The notes under the pieces: model-generated
Databases searched by the model: none
Seen by the model: the letters and a program-made list of their open reading frames with translations, nothing else
Told to the model about the DNA's origin: nothing
Translations under genes and position numbers: made by a program
Source: Sphingomonas crocodyli
GTDB lineage: Bacteria > Pseudomonadota > Alphaproteobacteria > Sphingomonadales > Sphingomonadaceae
Assembly: GCF_004005865.1 (NCBI RefSeq)
Contig: NZ_SACN01000005.1
Location: 124,001-188,000, forward strand
Direction of reading: 5' to 3'
DNA length: 64,000 bases
Shown here: positions 44,324 through 54,852 of the stretch, in pieces
Layout of the letters: each line of letters opens with the position of its first letter
Position numbering within the stretch: the first letter of the stretch is position 1

Positions 44324-44329
44324 TATAAT
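44324..44329 (+). promoter_or_regulatory. TATAAT box upstream of the two-helix membrane protein gene
   Basis: A perfect TATAAT in an AT-rich stretch 100 bases before the ATG at 44429; the -35 region is weak. A hairpin GCCCGG-loop-CCGGGC lies near 44388-44406 in the leader. Confidence 0.35.
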
Positions 44330-44428
44330 CAGCTTTATCGGGATCGTTTCAGCAAAGCACATGACCCATATCACATCGCGACCCACGGCCCGGTCTTAAT
44401 CCGGGCTGTACGACAGGGGAGTAAGACG

Positions 44429-44728
44429 ATGGCCTTTCAGGATTTCGGGATCGCGCCGCCCTCCGACGCTCCCAACACAAATACCCGCCCGGTTGCCGCC
44501 CCGGCCGCAACCCCCGCGCCCGCCCGCCGCCGGATTACAGCGCGCAAGCGCCGCATCGACACGGGCAAGCTGATGGCCGCGATCTTCGTCGGCCTCGTGA
44601 TCGCGGCGATCGGCATCCGCGCCGGCCACGCGACGGAATCGCTCGCGATCGGCATCCTCGCCGCCGACATCGCCTTCCTCCTCGTCGCGGCCGGCTGGTC
44701 CGCCGTCGCGAACAACAAGGCGCGCTGA
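44429..44728 (+). CDS. Small membrane protein with two helices
   Basis: 99 residues. A Pro/Ala-rich disordered N-terminus, a basic patch (RRRITARKRRIDTGK), then two membrane helices (LMAAIFVGLVIAAIGI and LAIGILAADIAFLLVAAGW). AGGGGAG precedes the ATG. Unrecognised. Forward orientation with the thioredoxin-like gene 48 bases downstream. Confidence 0.7.
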   Translation: MAFQDFGIAPPSDAPNTNTRPVAAPAATPAPARRRITARKRRIDTGKLMAAIFVGLVIAAIGIRAGHATESLAIGILAADIAFLLVAAGWSAVANNKAR

Positions 44729-44776
44729 ACGCCCCTCCCCCCTGTTCGCACCGCTCGGATTTGCTAGAGCGGCGCG

Positions 44777-45229
44777 ATGGCGATCCGCAGAACGCTCCGC
44801 TTCCTCCTGATCGGCCTCGCGCTGACCGCTGCGGCACTGCCTTCACCTCGCCTGATCGATGGCACGGACGCCCCTGCTACTCTCCCCAAACCCGCGATCG
44901 TGCTGTTCTGGGCAGCGTGGTGCGCGCCGTGCCGCGCCGAGGTGCGCGACTATGCGATGCTCGAAAAGGCGGCGGGTGATGTGCCGCTGATCGTGCTGTC
45001 GGCCGAAGGCGGCACGCGGGCGCAGAACCTGTTGTCCAATGTGCCGCCGACGCACCGACGCTTCCCCGCCGATGCGAAGAGCGACATCCTCGCGGCCTAT
45101 CCCGCCACGCGCGGCGCATTACCTTTCGCAATGGCGGTGGATCGCAAGGGGCGGATCTGTGCGCGCCACGCCGCGGCCGCCATCGACGCCGGCACGATCG
45201 CCATATGGCGGGAACGCTGCGGCCGATGA
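44777..45229 (+). CDS. Thioredoxin-like (TlpA-type) protein
   Basis: 150 residues. N-terminal hydrophobic signal or anchor (LRFLLIGLALTAAALP), then a thioredoxin fold with the active site WCAPC (48-52) and the cis-Pro region ALPFAMAVD. Periplasmic dithiol-disulfide exchange is likely. ATGA overlap with the next gene (extensin-like) links it to envelope proteins. Confidence 0.88.
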   Translation: MAIRRTLRFLLIGLALTAAALPSPRLIDGTDAPATLPKPAIVLFWAAWCAPCRAEVRDYAMLEKAAGDVPLIVLSAEGGTRAQNLLSNVPPTHRRFPADAKSDILAAYPATRGALPFAMAVDRKGRICARHAAAAIDAGTIAIWRERCGR

Positions 45230-45939
45230 GCCTGCGCAAGATCGGGCCCCGTCTGCTGATCGCGGTGCTGGGCGTCGCGCTGGCGCTCGGGATTTGGGAA
45301 TATGGCAAGCGCAATCCGGCGACCGTGCCGTGGGGGCCACTGAACCTCGCCGATCCGGTGGGCCGATTCACCAGCTTCAAGCTGGACAAATTGCGCGAGG
45401 ATTTTCCGGGGTGCCGCGCACTGCTCGACAGTGCCGGGCAGCGATATCAGGTGCTGCCGCCGATCGATGGCGGTTTCTATTGCGGCTATCGTGACGGGGT
45501 GCGGCTGGGGCCGGGAGGCGGGGCGCCCTTTTCCCCGGCGGCGACCACATCGTGCACCGTCGCGGTGGCGTTGTTCCTGTGGCAGAAGCAGGTGATCGAT
45601 CCCGCCGCCGAGGAGCATCTGGGCGCGCGCGTCACCCGGATCGACAGTTTCGGCAGCTACAATTGTCGCGGCATTCGCGGCGGGCGTGAGGGGCGGTGGA
45701 GCGAACATGCCACCGCCAATGCGATCGACATTGCCGGCTTCCGCCTGTCCGATGGCCGCCGCATCACGATCGCCGGCGACTGGAACCGCGACGATGCGCG
45801 CGGCCGCTTCCTCCACGCGGTGCGCGACGGGGCGTGCCGGATCTTTTCGACCACGCTGTCCCCCGATTATAACGACCTGCACCGCGACCACCTCCACCTC
45901 GATCGCGGGCGGCGCGGCGGATGGACCTATTGCCGGTGA
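45226..45939 (+). CDS. Extensin-like family protein
   Basis: 237 residues from the ATG at 45226 overlapping the previous stop. One N-terminal membrane anchor (LLIAVLGVALALGIWEY). The extensin-like C-terminal domain (PF06904 type) is seen in GCRALLDSAG, CTVAVALFLWQ, SFGSYNCRGI, HATANAIDIAGF and the hallmark DYNDLHRDHLHLD. Conserved His/Asp and Cys suggest a metal-dependent peptidase-like fold acting on the cell wall; role not established. Confidence 0.88.
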   Translation: MSLRKIGPRLLIAVLGVALALGIWEYGKRNPATVPWGPLNLADPVGRFTSFKLDKLREDFPGCRALLDSAGQRYQVLPPIDGGFYCGYRDGVRLGPGGGAPFSPAATTSCTVAVALFLWQKQVIDPAAEEHLGARVTRIDSFGSYNCRGIRGGREGRWSEHATANAIDIAGFRLSDGRRITIAGDWNRDDARGRFLHAVRDGACRIFSTTLSPDYNDLHRDHLHLDRGRRGGWTYCR

Positions 45940-45970
45940 GCTTGGTTCTCCTCATCGAGAGGAGCGCGCG

Positions 45971-46666
45971 ATGGCTTATCAGCTCTGGTATTGGACCGGG
46001 ATTCCCGGACGCGGCGAGTTCGTGCGGATCGCGCTGGAGGCGGGCGGGATCGGCTATGTCGATTGCGCACGCGAGCAGGGCGACGCGGCGCTGGTGAAGG
46101 ACATGTCGAAGCGCCGGCCCGAGCCGTTCGCCCCGCCCTATCTGGTCACCGGCAATCTGGTGATCGCGCAGACCGCCAACATCCTCGACTGGCTGGGCCG
46201 CAAACATGGCCTCGCCCCGAAGGACGAGGCGGGCCGGCGCGCCTGCGCGCAATATCAGCTGACGATCGCGGATATGGTCGCCGAGGCGCACGACGCGCAC
46301 CATCCGGTCGCGTCGGGCCTCTATTATGAGGATCAGAAGAAGGAAGCGAAGCGGCGGGCGGAGGATTTCCGGACGAACCGCATGCCCAAATTCCTGGACT
46401 ATTTCGCCCGTGCGCTGGGCAAGGCCGACTGGCTGGTCGGCGATCGCTGGACCTATGCCGATATGTCATTGTTCGTGCTGGTCGACGGGCTGCGCTTCGC
46501 CTTTCCGAAGCGGATGAAGACGATCGAGGCCGATCACCCCGCGCTACACGCCCACCTCAAGCGCGTGGCGCATCTGCCCGAATTGTCCGATTATCTCGCG
46601 AGCGACCGGCGGCTTCCTTATGGCGAGGGCATCTTCCGCCATTATCCCGAGCTGGACGCGGATTAA
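45971..46666 (+). CDS. Glutathione S-transferase (sigma/alpha-like)
   Basis: 231 residues. Starts QLWYWTGIPGRGEFVRIALEAGG with Tyr7 in the usual position of the catalytic Tyr, cis-Pro in FAPPYLV, and QTANILDWLG (gamma-Glu site). The C-terminal helical domain has WTYADMSLFVLVDGL. ATG at 45971 after GAGAGGAG. Its stop overlaps the convergent XpaC-like gene by four bases. Confidence 0.9.
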   Translation: MAYQLWYWTGIPGRGEFVRIALEAGGIGYVDCAREQGDAALVKDMSKRRPEPFAPPYLVTGNLVIAQTANILDWLGRKHGLAPKDEAGRRACAQYQLTIADMVAEAHDAHHPVASGLYYEDQKKEAKRRAEDFRTNRMPKFLDYFARALGKADWLVGDRWTYADMSLFVLVDGLRFAFPKRMKTIEADHPALHAHLKRVAHLPELSDYLASDRRLPYGEGIFRHYPELDAD

Positions 46667-47373
46667 GCCTCGCTGCTGTCGCCGCGATATTTGAGTTCGA
46701 GGTAGCGGCCCTGGGTTGCGAGCTTGTTGAGGTCGCCTGATGCCAGCTGTTCGCTCATCCGCGACAATTCCTCGTCGACGACCTTGAGGCCTTCGACCAG
46801 TTGCTTGTCGGGGGAGAGGCCGCCGTTGCGGCTGTCGCGGCGTAGCCCTTCGGGGAGCTTGCGATAGCCGTCGACCAGTTCGGGCAGTTCCTCGGCGATC
46901 AGCTTGCGAAACTCGAACGCGGCGGGTTCGCGCGGATCGAGCGTGGCGAGTTGGGGGCCGATCGCCTCCAGCTTGATCCCGATTTCGTCGGCGAGGCGCT
47001 GCGCAGGCGCGGGAAGCGCGGGGCGCTGCGCCTCCAGCCAACGCTCGGTCTTGGACGGGAGCGCGGGCAGGTCGCTCTTGGCGATCTGTTCGGGCGTGGG
47101 TTCGGCGGCGCTTGGCCAGCCCATGACGGTGAAGAACACCAGTGCCATGCCGACGAGCATGGCGAGGAAGCCCCACACGCCGATTGGCATCATGCTGCCG
47201 ATCACGCCGGTCGCCAGCATCACCGCGAGGATGCCGAGAATCGCGATCTTGAGGCGACGGAAGAAGCCGATCACGCGGCGGCGATGCGCCTTGATCGCGC
47301 GCGGCGATGTCTGCGCGCGGACGCGGTTCAGCACCTCCTCGGCGCGGTCATAGGTGCCGCGAGTGTCGACCAT
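46663..47373 (-). CDS. XpaC-like membrane protein, partner of TelA
   Basis: 236 residues. A basic N-terminus, two membrane helices (IAILGILAVMLATGVIGSM, GVWGFLAMLVGMALVFFTV), then a helical cytoplasmic domain (ELPELVDGYRKLPEGLRRDS, KQLVEGLKVVDEELSRM) as in the XpaC/5-bromo-4-chloroindolyl-phosphate family. XpaC and TelA genes commonly occur together in a conserved pair linked to toxic anion and envelope stress. It lies 11 bases downstream of telA. Confidence 0.8.
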   Translation of the reverse strand: MVDTRGTYDRAEEVLNRVRAQTSPRAIKAHRRRVIGFFRRLKIAILGILAVMLATGVIGSMMPIGVWGFLAMLVGMALVFFTVMGWPSAAEPTPEQIAKSDLPALPSKTERWLEAQRPALPAPAQRLADEIGIKLEAIGPQLATLDPREPAAFEFRKLIAEELPELVDGYRKLPEGLRRDSRNGGLSPDKQLVEGLKVVDEELSRMSEQLASGDLNKLATQGRYLELKYRGDSSEA

Positions 47374-47384
47374 CAGCCCCTCTA

Positions 47385-48593
47385 TCAGCCTTCCAGAGCC
47401 GCCAGCGGATCGCTGCCGCGCCCCTGCGACTGGGCCTGCGCAGCGCCCTCGGCCCGCGCGATATAGCCCTTCGACTTTTCGACCTCGGCGGTGAGCGTGC
47501 CGACGGTCTGCTTCATCGACGACAGCGCCTCGACCTTGAAGCGATCGATCGCGTCCATCGTGTCGTAGATATTCTGGAAGGCGCGCTGGAGCGTTTCGAC
47601 GGGGATCGTCGACGATGCGGCCTGCTTGTGGATCTCGCCGGTCTGATTCTTGAGCATCGAACCGGTGCTCTCGATCATGTTGGCGGTCGTCGTGTTGAGC
47701 GCAGTGATCTGTTCGAGGACCAGCTTCTGGTTGCCCAGCGCCTGCGCGACCGTAACGGCGGTGCGCAAAGCCGCGACCGTCGTGGTCGATGCGCGATCGA
47801 CGCCCTTCACCAGTTCGACATTGTTCTTCTTGACCAGATCGAGCGCCAGATAGCCCTGCACCGTCACCGCCATCTGGGTCAGCAGATCCTGGCTGCGCTG
47901 ACGCACGTAGAACAATGCGGTCTCGCGGATCGCCTTGGCCTTTTCCGGATCGGTCGAATCGAGTTCGAGCGCCTTGGCCTCCAGCCGCTCATCGAGCGTC
48001 TTCGACAGGTGGATCATCTGTTCGAGCCGGCCCATCGCCGCCCACAGATTCTGCCGCTCGACATCGATCGCGGCATTGTCCTTGATCAGTTCGTCCTTGC
48101 CCGAGGCTAGGCTGCGCAGGATCGAGGCGATGTGGCTCTGCGCGCTCTTATAGCTGTCGAAATAGTCGCGCATCTTGTTGCCGAACGGGATGATCCCGAA
48201 CAATTTCTTGCGCTGGAACAGATCGCCGCGCGCGCCGGGATCGAGATCCTCGATCGTGCGGCGCAGCTGGGCCAGATCGGCGCCGACGCCGGTATCGGCA
48301 TCGATCGCGCGCACAGGCCGATCGAGGAAGCGATTCGACTGGCCGGCCGCATCGGCGATTTCCTTGCGGCCCATATTGCTGATGGAATCGACCTGCTTGC
48401 CGAATTCGGGGCTGTTCACATCCTGCGAAACGAGCGCCTCGATGAAGCCGTCGACCTTCTCGTCGAGCTTCGAACGCTGTTCGTCCTTCAGGGGCACCAG
48501 CCCCGCCGCCTTTTCGGGGGCGAGCACTTTGACCGGCGCGGGCGCCTGGAGGACCAGATCGGCTTCCTCGGTGGCGGTGCTGGTCGTGGCCAT
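47385..48593 (-). CDS. Toxic anion resistance protein (TelA family)
   Basis: 402 residues, nearly all helical coiled-coil. Segments such as LRRTIEDLDPGARGDLFQRK, KAQSHIASILRSLASGKDEL-like SAQSHIASILRSLASGKDEL and LFYVRQRSQDLLTQMAVTVQ match the TelA/KlaA family. Linked to tellurite and other stress resistance; biochemical role unknown. First gene of the telA-xpaC pair. Confidence 0.93.
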   Translation of the reverse strand: MATTSTATEEADLVLQAPAPVKVLAPEKAAGLVPLKDEQRSKLDEKVDGFIEALVSQDVNSPEFGKQVDSISNMGRKEIADAAGQSNRFLDRPVRAIDADTGVGADLAQLRRTIEDLDPGARGDLFQRKKLFGIIPFGNKMRDYFDSYKSAQSHIASILRSLASGKDELIKDNAAIDVERQNLWAAMGRLEQMIHLSKTLDERLEAKALELDSTDPEKAKAIRETALFYVRQRSQDLLTQMAVTVQGYLALDLVKKNNVELVKGVDRASTTTVAALRTAVTVAQALGNQKLVLEQITALNTTTANMIESTGSMLKNQTGEIHKQAASSTIPVETLQRAFQNIYDTMDAIDRFKVEALSSMKQTVGTLTAEVEKSKGYIARAEGAAQAQSQGRGSDPLAALEG

Positions 48594-48669
48594 TCGCTGC
48601 GTCTCCCTATTCCGGCGCGCAAGATGGCGGGCCGAGGTGCATTATTCAAGCGATACGGTCCTTACGACT

Positions 48670-48833
48670 TAAGTTGCATAAATTGAAATCGCCGAAAGTT
48701 GCACGAAACGCAATCGCACTTGCTGCATCAACATTTGTCGAATCATCCGCTGCACCGCAAAAGGGACGGGCCTTTCAGGCATCCTCTCCTAAAAACTTTC
48801 GGGCCGGTTCCCTCGGGAGCCGGCCCATTTTTT
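48670..48833 (+). ncRNA. Candidate small RNA upstream of typA
   Basis: The 346-base gap between telA and typA has no supported protein gene, yet a strong terminator points rightward at 48801-48833. An AT-richer promoter-like stretch (AAGTTGCATAAATTG near 48670) precedes it. In between are a short hairpin AAAGG-GACGGG-CCTTT and a CU-rich run ATCCTCTCCT, which is the kind of anti-Shine-Dalgarno sequence found in several alphaproteobacterial small RNAs. The transcript ends cannot be fixed from sequence; it could also be a typA leader attenuator. Confidence 0.45.
48801..48833 (+). terminator. Strong terminator upstream of typA
   Basis: GGGCCGGTTCCC pairs with GGGAGCCGGCCC (one G-T pair) around TC, followed by ATTTTTT. 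No plus-strand gene ends before it. Confidence 0.85.
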
Positions 48834-48939
48834 CGTCTGGCGCCTATCCGTACGATCGTGACGGCGCTCGCCCTTGTTGCAACGCGCCAAATCCGATATG
48901 GGCGCCGCCAACTTCTCCATCTTCAGGATTTTCGAGACC

Positions 48940-50760
<1,821 letters not shown>

Positions 50761-50785
50761 TCCCTAATCGGGGCGACCTGATCCT

Positions 50786-50826
50786 GAAAAAGCCCTCGGG
50801 AAGCTTGCTTCTCGGGGGCTTTTTCT
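50786..50826. terminator. Bidirectional terminator after typA
   Basis: AAAAAGCCC(T)CGGGAAGC pairs with the return arm ending GGGGGCTTTTT around TTGC. Perfect A and T tracts on both sides. Confidence 0.9.
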
Positions 50827-50866
50827 ATCTACAATGACACGACGATAGTCCTCGGGGGAGGCCGGC

Positions 50867-52462
50867 GTGGTGAGCGGAAGCGGGACTTCAAAAACGTCGC
50901 TTTTCTACCAAGTCGTTCCGGCCCTAATTCTTATCCTCATCATCGCCGGCACCGCCCAACGCGCGCTTTGGGTCGATGAGGTTATGGCGATGGTCAATTA
51001 TCCGATGCGCAGCATCGTAGGATTGTTCGATCCGCTGCCTTATTATTCGCAGGCCGCGCCCCCATTGTTCAATCTGCTCTGCTCCGCCGCCGCCTTGCTC
51101 CCCCCGGTCGCGGGGCGGCTGCTGCTGGCGCTGTTCGTGATGGCCGGGCTGTTCTGGGCGGTGGCGCGCGCTTATGGGCCGCGACTGGCGTTGCCCGCGA
51201 TCGCACTGCTCAGCGGGCTCGTCCCGGCGCTCACCATCTATGCGACCGAGCTGAAATTTTACGGGCTGGAGATGGCGGGGGTCGCCATCATCATCGCCTG
51301 GTTCCTCACCAAATCGCGCCGCGCGCCGTTCGGCGGCGTCGACGTGCTGATTCTGGCAGGCGCAATGATCTGCGGCCTGTCGAGCGTGCTGATCGCGGGC
51401 ATCACGGTCGCCTTGTGGGCCGGCCTGGCCTTCGCCCGTCGTCGTCGCCTTGCGCCCTCCGAACTGGCATGGGCTGCGCTGCTCGCTCTGCTCGCTGTCG
51501 GCTATTATGCGCTGATCCAGCGCGGCACGACGATCCAGATGCACAATTTCCCCAACGCCTACGGGCTGGAGGGGATCGACGTCGCCAAGCTCTTTTCGCT
51601 GAGCATCTATCGCCTGTTCGGCAATCGCACGATCCTGATCGCGATCGTCCTGCTGATCAATCTGGCCGACTATCGATCGGCGGGCACACAGAAGCTGTTC
51701 GCCATTATCGCCGCCGTGCTGCTCGTCTGCGCGATTCTGGCGGCGGTCGGCCTCTATCCGGCGATCGCGCCACGCCATGTCGCCTGGGCTAACGCCTTTG
51801 CCCTGATGCTCGTCGCCAATGCCTTGCGCTTCCTGATCGGCGCCCTGCCACGCCTCGACCGCACAAAGCGGATCGCGGTGATGCTGCCGCTGGCCGGGAT
51901 CGCGGTCGCCGCGACCGGCGTGACGGCGATCAAGGCGACGACGATGCACTTCACGACCGAAGACAATGGCCGTCTCGTCGCATGGCTGGCCAAGCCCCGG
52001 ACCGAACCGATCGGCCTCTGGGCGGGGACGCAGCCGGTGATCGAATATTACAGCGCCTATGAGCCGGCGATTAAGCGCAACCGCTATTTCGGGACCACCA
52101 ACCGCCGCTCGGCGCGCATACCCAACGAGTTCCTGACCGAGGATTTCCTCGACGAGCCGCATGACGAGATTGGCGACGTGATCGAAGCCCGGCGCGACGA
52201 TCCCGGCGGCTATGATCTGCGCGTAATCTACCTGATGGTTCAGAACGACCGGCCGCCGGCCGACGCCCTGATCGCCGAGGCGCCGCGCGATACGCCCTTC
52301 TTCATCGCAACCAGCCATGCCGATTGGGAATCGCCCCTCTCCTTCTCGCGGCAATCGCGGACCGCTCTGGTCGGCGCGCTCGACGCGGCCGATTGCAGCC
52401 ATGCGCTCGAACTCCAGGGCAAAGAGATTTTCGTGCTCAAGGCCACCTGCCCCGCCAGCTAG
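50867..52462 (+). CDS. Multi-pass GT-C-like glycosyltransferase
   Basis: 531 residues from a GTG at 50867 with GGGAGG six bases upstream. About ten membrane helices in the first 350 residues, then a soluble C-terminal domain (about 370-531). The acidic motif after the first helix (LWVDEVMAM) and YSQAAPPLFNLL fit GT39/ArnT-type polyprenyl-phosphate sugar transferases. Such enzymes modify cell-surface glycolipids. Stands alone between two terminators. The exact sugar or acceptor is unknown. Confidence 0.8.
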   Translation: MVSGSGTSKTSLFYQVVPALILILIIAGTAQRALWVDEVMAMVNYPMRSIVGLFDPLPYYSQAAPPLFNLLCSAAALLPPVAGRLLLALFVMAGLFWAVARAYGPRLALPAIALLSGLVPALTIYATELKFYGLEMAGVAIIIAWFLTKSRRAPFGGVDVLILAGAMICGLSSVLIAGITVALWAGLAFARRRRLAPSELAWAALLALLAVGYYALIQRGTTIQMHNFPNAYGLEGIDVAKLFSLSIYRLFGNRTILIAIVLLINLADYRSAGTQKLFAIIAAVLLVCAILAAVGLYPAIAPRHVAWANAFALMLVANALRFLIGALPRLDRTKRIAVMLPLAGIAVAATGVTAIKATTMHFTTEDNGRLVAWLAKPRTEPIGLWAGTQPVIEYYSAYEPAIKRNRYFGTTNRRSARIPNEFLTEDFLDEPHDEIGDVIEARRDDPGGYDLRVIYLMVQNDRPPADALIAEAPRDTPFFIATSHADWESPLSFSRQSRTALVGALDAADCSHALELQGKEIFVLKATCPAS

Positions 52463-52472
52463 CGCAAACGAA

Positions 52473-52508
52473 AAAGGCTCCCGCGGCTTACCGCAGGAGC
52501 CTTTCTTT
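52473..52508 (+). terminator. Rho-independent terminator
   Basis: AAAGGCTCC(C)GCGG-CTTA-CCGC(A)GGAGCCTTT then CTTTC. Serves the glycosyltransferase-like gene; the reverse strand also has a T-rich tail for the convergent BVMO. Confidence 0.88.
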
Positions 52509-52525
52509 CTGACCGACGCCGGAGC

Positions 52526-54439
52526 TTATTCGGCGGCTTCGGGCACCTTCAGATCGCCGGTGATCTCCAGCTCGTCCCACACCGGCTTGCTGCACAGCTT
52601 GTGGTAATAGGGGCTGTAGAAGGGCGAGTTCACCTGCAGGCGCATGTGTTCGGTATTGACGTAGTAATTCTTGCCGACGCCGCCGACCTCGTTCATCGAA
52701 ATCAACTTGTGCGCTTCGGCGTCCAGTTCCGCATTGTAGCGATCATAGGCGTCCTGCTTGACGTCGACCTGCGCATGGCCGGTCTCCAACATCTTTATGA
52801 TGCACTGGGTCGCATAACCGCACCAGATCGCGAACCACACCGGCTGGGCGGGGCCGCCCGACACCGGCTGCGAGTTCGGGCCGTAGAGCGTCCACAGGTT
52901 CGGGAAGCCCGGATGCATCATTCCGACATAAGCGCGCGGGCCATCGCCTTCGTCCCACTTCTGATGAAGGTCGACGCCATCCTTGCCGGTATATTGGGCC
53001 GGCCACAGATATTTCACCACGTCGAAGCCGGTGGCCGTCACGAACACGTCGGCTTCATAGACCTTGCCGTCGACGGTCTCGACGCCTTCGGGCACCAGCC
53101 GCTTGATCTGGGTCGTGACCAGTTCGACATTGTCGTTGGTCAGCGCCTTGTACCAGCCATTGTCGACGATCGGACGACGCGAGAACGGCGCGTAATCGGG
53201 CATCACCTTGTCGATCAGATCCTGCCGACCGCCGAGCTGATAGGTCATATAGGCGGTCAGATCCTTGCGGATCTGGTCGTTCGCCTCGCTGACGATGCCG
53301 CCCTTGGCCTGCCATTCGGGATCGACCTGCATCAGGCCGTGCGTTTCGAACAGGCCCGAGGTCGCGCTGTAGCGCCACCAGTTCCAGTAGCCCGGCAGAT
53401 TGTGGACTAGCCACTGCACTTCGGGCTCCATCGCCTCGCCATATTTCTCGCGCGGCATCATCCACTGCGCGGTGCGCTGGAACACCGTCACTTCGCTGCC
53501 TTCGCGCGATAGCGCGCCCAGCATCTGGATGCCGGTCGAACCCTGGCCGATCGTCGCGATCTTCTTGCCCTTCAGATCGATATCGTCGTTCCACAGCGCG
53601 GTGTGGACGATCTCGCCCTTGAAGTTCTCCTGCCCTTCCCATTCGACGACCTTGGGGGTCGCGAACAGGCCAGCGCACGAGATGATCGCGTTGGCCTCTT
53701 CCTTCAGGATGCCGTTGGGCGTCTCAAACTCCAGCTTCCAGACGTTGCGCGCCTCGTCCCACGTCGCCTGCTTCAGGTCATGTTCGAAGCGGGTCTTGTC
53801 GAAGACGCCGCGCTTCTTCGAAACCTTGCGCAGATATTCGCGCACCTCGGCGCCGCGGCCGAAATATTCGGACCATTCGTGGTCGCGCTCGAACAGGAAT
53901 TCGTAGGTGATCGAGATCGTGTCGACGCGGACGTCGGGATAGCGATTGATGTTCCACACCCCGCCCGGATCGGCGCGCCGCTCATAGACGGTGTAGGGGA
54001 TGCCGAGATTGTCGAGCTGCACGCCGGTGCCGATGCCCGCGAAACCGCTGCCGATCACCGCGACCTTGAAGCCTTCGGGGATCTCCGGCTTCCCGTTGGT
54101 CCAATCGACCATGTACGGGAATTCCTTGAACCCGGTCAGGTCGCGGCGGAGGTTGAACTCCATCTCGCCGTTCGGGATGCCGGTGACCATATCCATCATG
54201 CGGCGCAGATCGGCCTCTTCGGGCTCGGCCAGATCGGCGGGGCCGGCATTCTGCTCCAGCCAGGCGGCCGTCTTGTCGATCAGCCACGCCTTCTGATCGG
54301 CGTCCATCTTCGGGCCGACGGGGAGAGCCGCGAACGCTTCGTCGCGGGTGATGTGGAACATCGCCAGCTTGACCGCATTCAGATCCGCCAGCTCCACGGC
54401 GCGCCGAATATAGGCGGCGTCCTTCTTCGCTTCACTCAC
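52526..54439 (-). CDS. Baeyer-Villiger monooxygenase, 4-hydroxyacetophenone monooxygenase-like
   Basis: 637 residues. An N-terminal extension of about 120 residues (RRAVELADLNAVKLAMFHIT ... GEMEFNLRRDLTGF) precedes the FAD site GSGFAG (130-135). BVMO fingerprint FKGEIVHTALW (273-283) and second nucleotide site GQGSTG (298-303). The long N-terminus is the hallmark of HAPMO-type enzymes, which convert aryl ketones to esters. Different subgroup from the BVMO at 34618. No pathway genes adjoin it; bounded by a terminator and tRNA-Gln. Confidence 0.93.
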   Translation of the reverse strand: MSEAKKDAAYIRRAVELADLNAVKLAMFHITRDEAFAALPVGPKMDADQKAWLIDKTAAWLEQNAGPADLAEPEEADLRRMMDMVTGIPNGEMEFNLRRDLTGFKEFPYMVDWTNGKPEIPEGFKVAVIGSGFAGIGTGVQLDNLGIPYTVYERRADPGGVWNINRYPDVRVDTISITYEFLFERDHEWSEYFGRGAEVREYLRKVSKKRGVFDKTRFEHDLKQATWDEARNVWKLEFETPNGILKEEANAIISCAGLFATPKVVEWEGQENFKGEIVHTALWNDDIDLKGKKIATIGQGSTGIQMLGALSREGSEVTVFQRTAQWMMPREKYGEAMEPEVQWLVHNLPGYWNWWRYSATSGLFETHGLMQVDPEWQAKGGIVSEANDQIRKDLTAYMTYQLGGRQDLIDKVMPDYAPFSRRPIVDNGWYKALTNDNVELVTTQIKRLVPEGVETVDGKVYEADVFVTATGFDVVKYLWPAQYTGKDGVDLHQKWDEGDGPRAYVGMMHPGFPNLWTLYGPNSQPVSGGPAQPVWFAIWCGYATQCIIKMLETGHAQVDVKQDAYDRYNAELDAEAHKLISMNEVGGVGKNYYVNTEHMRLQVNSPFYSPYYHKLCSKPVWDELEITGDLKVPEAAE

Positions 54440-54632
54440 AACCCACTCTCCCGCTCCGTCGTCCCTCTCACCGGGTCCGACTCCGTGATCGCATGGCTAT
54501 GCCAGCGCCGAACCACAGTCAAGTTATCGCAAAATCAATATTGCAATGTCGAAAACATAGCGGGCAGGCACACGAAAAGGCCCGCATGGGCGATGCAGGC
54601 CGCAAAAAGAGATCGCGATGTCAGGAAACGGC

Positions 54633-54706
54633 TGGATGCCCCGTGAGGATTCGAACCTCAATTGACGGAGTCAGAGTCCGTAGTCTTACCTTTAGACGAC
54701 GGGGCA
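54633..54706 (-). tRNA. tRNA-Gln (CTG)
   Basis: On the minus strand: acceptor TGCCCCG pairs with CGGGGCA, anticodon arm ACGGA-CTCTGAC-TCCGT gives anticodon CTG (codon CAG), T arm GAGGTTCGAATCCTC is standard, and CCA is encoded at the 3' end. 74 nt with CCA. Confidence 0.96.
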
Positions 54707-54852
54707 TCACGCCGGAGCGCGCGCACTAAGCGGGGAGGACGATCAGGTCAAGGGGGTTTGGCCCCTGCCCTTGCCGGAACGCGCTTTCGCGACTAGGCTC
54801 GTCTCCAAGTTCCGCCGGGAAATGTCCCGCGGCGATAGAGCAGAGAATTGAT

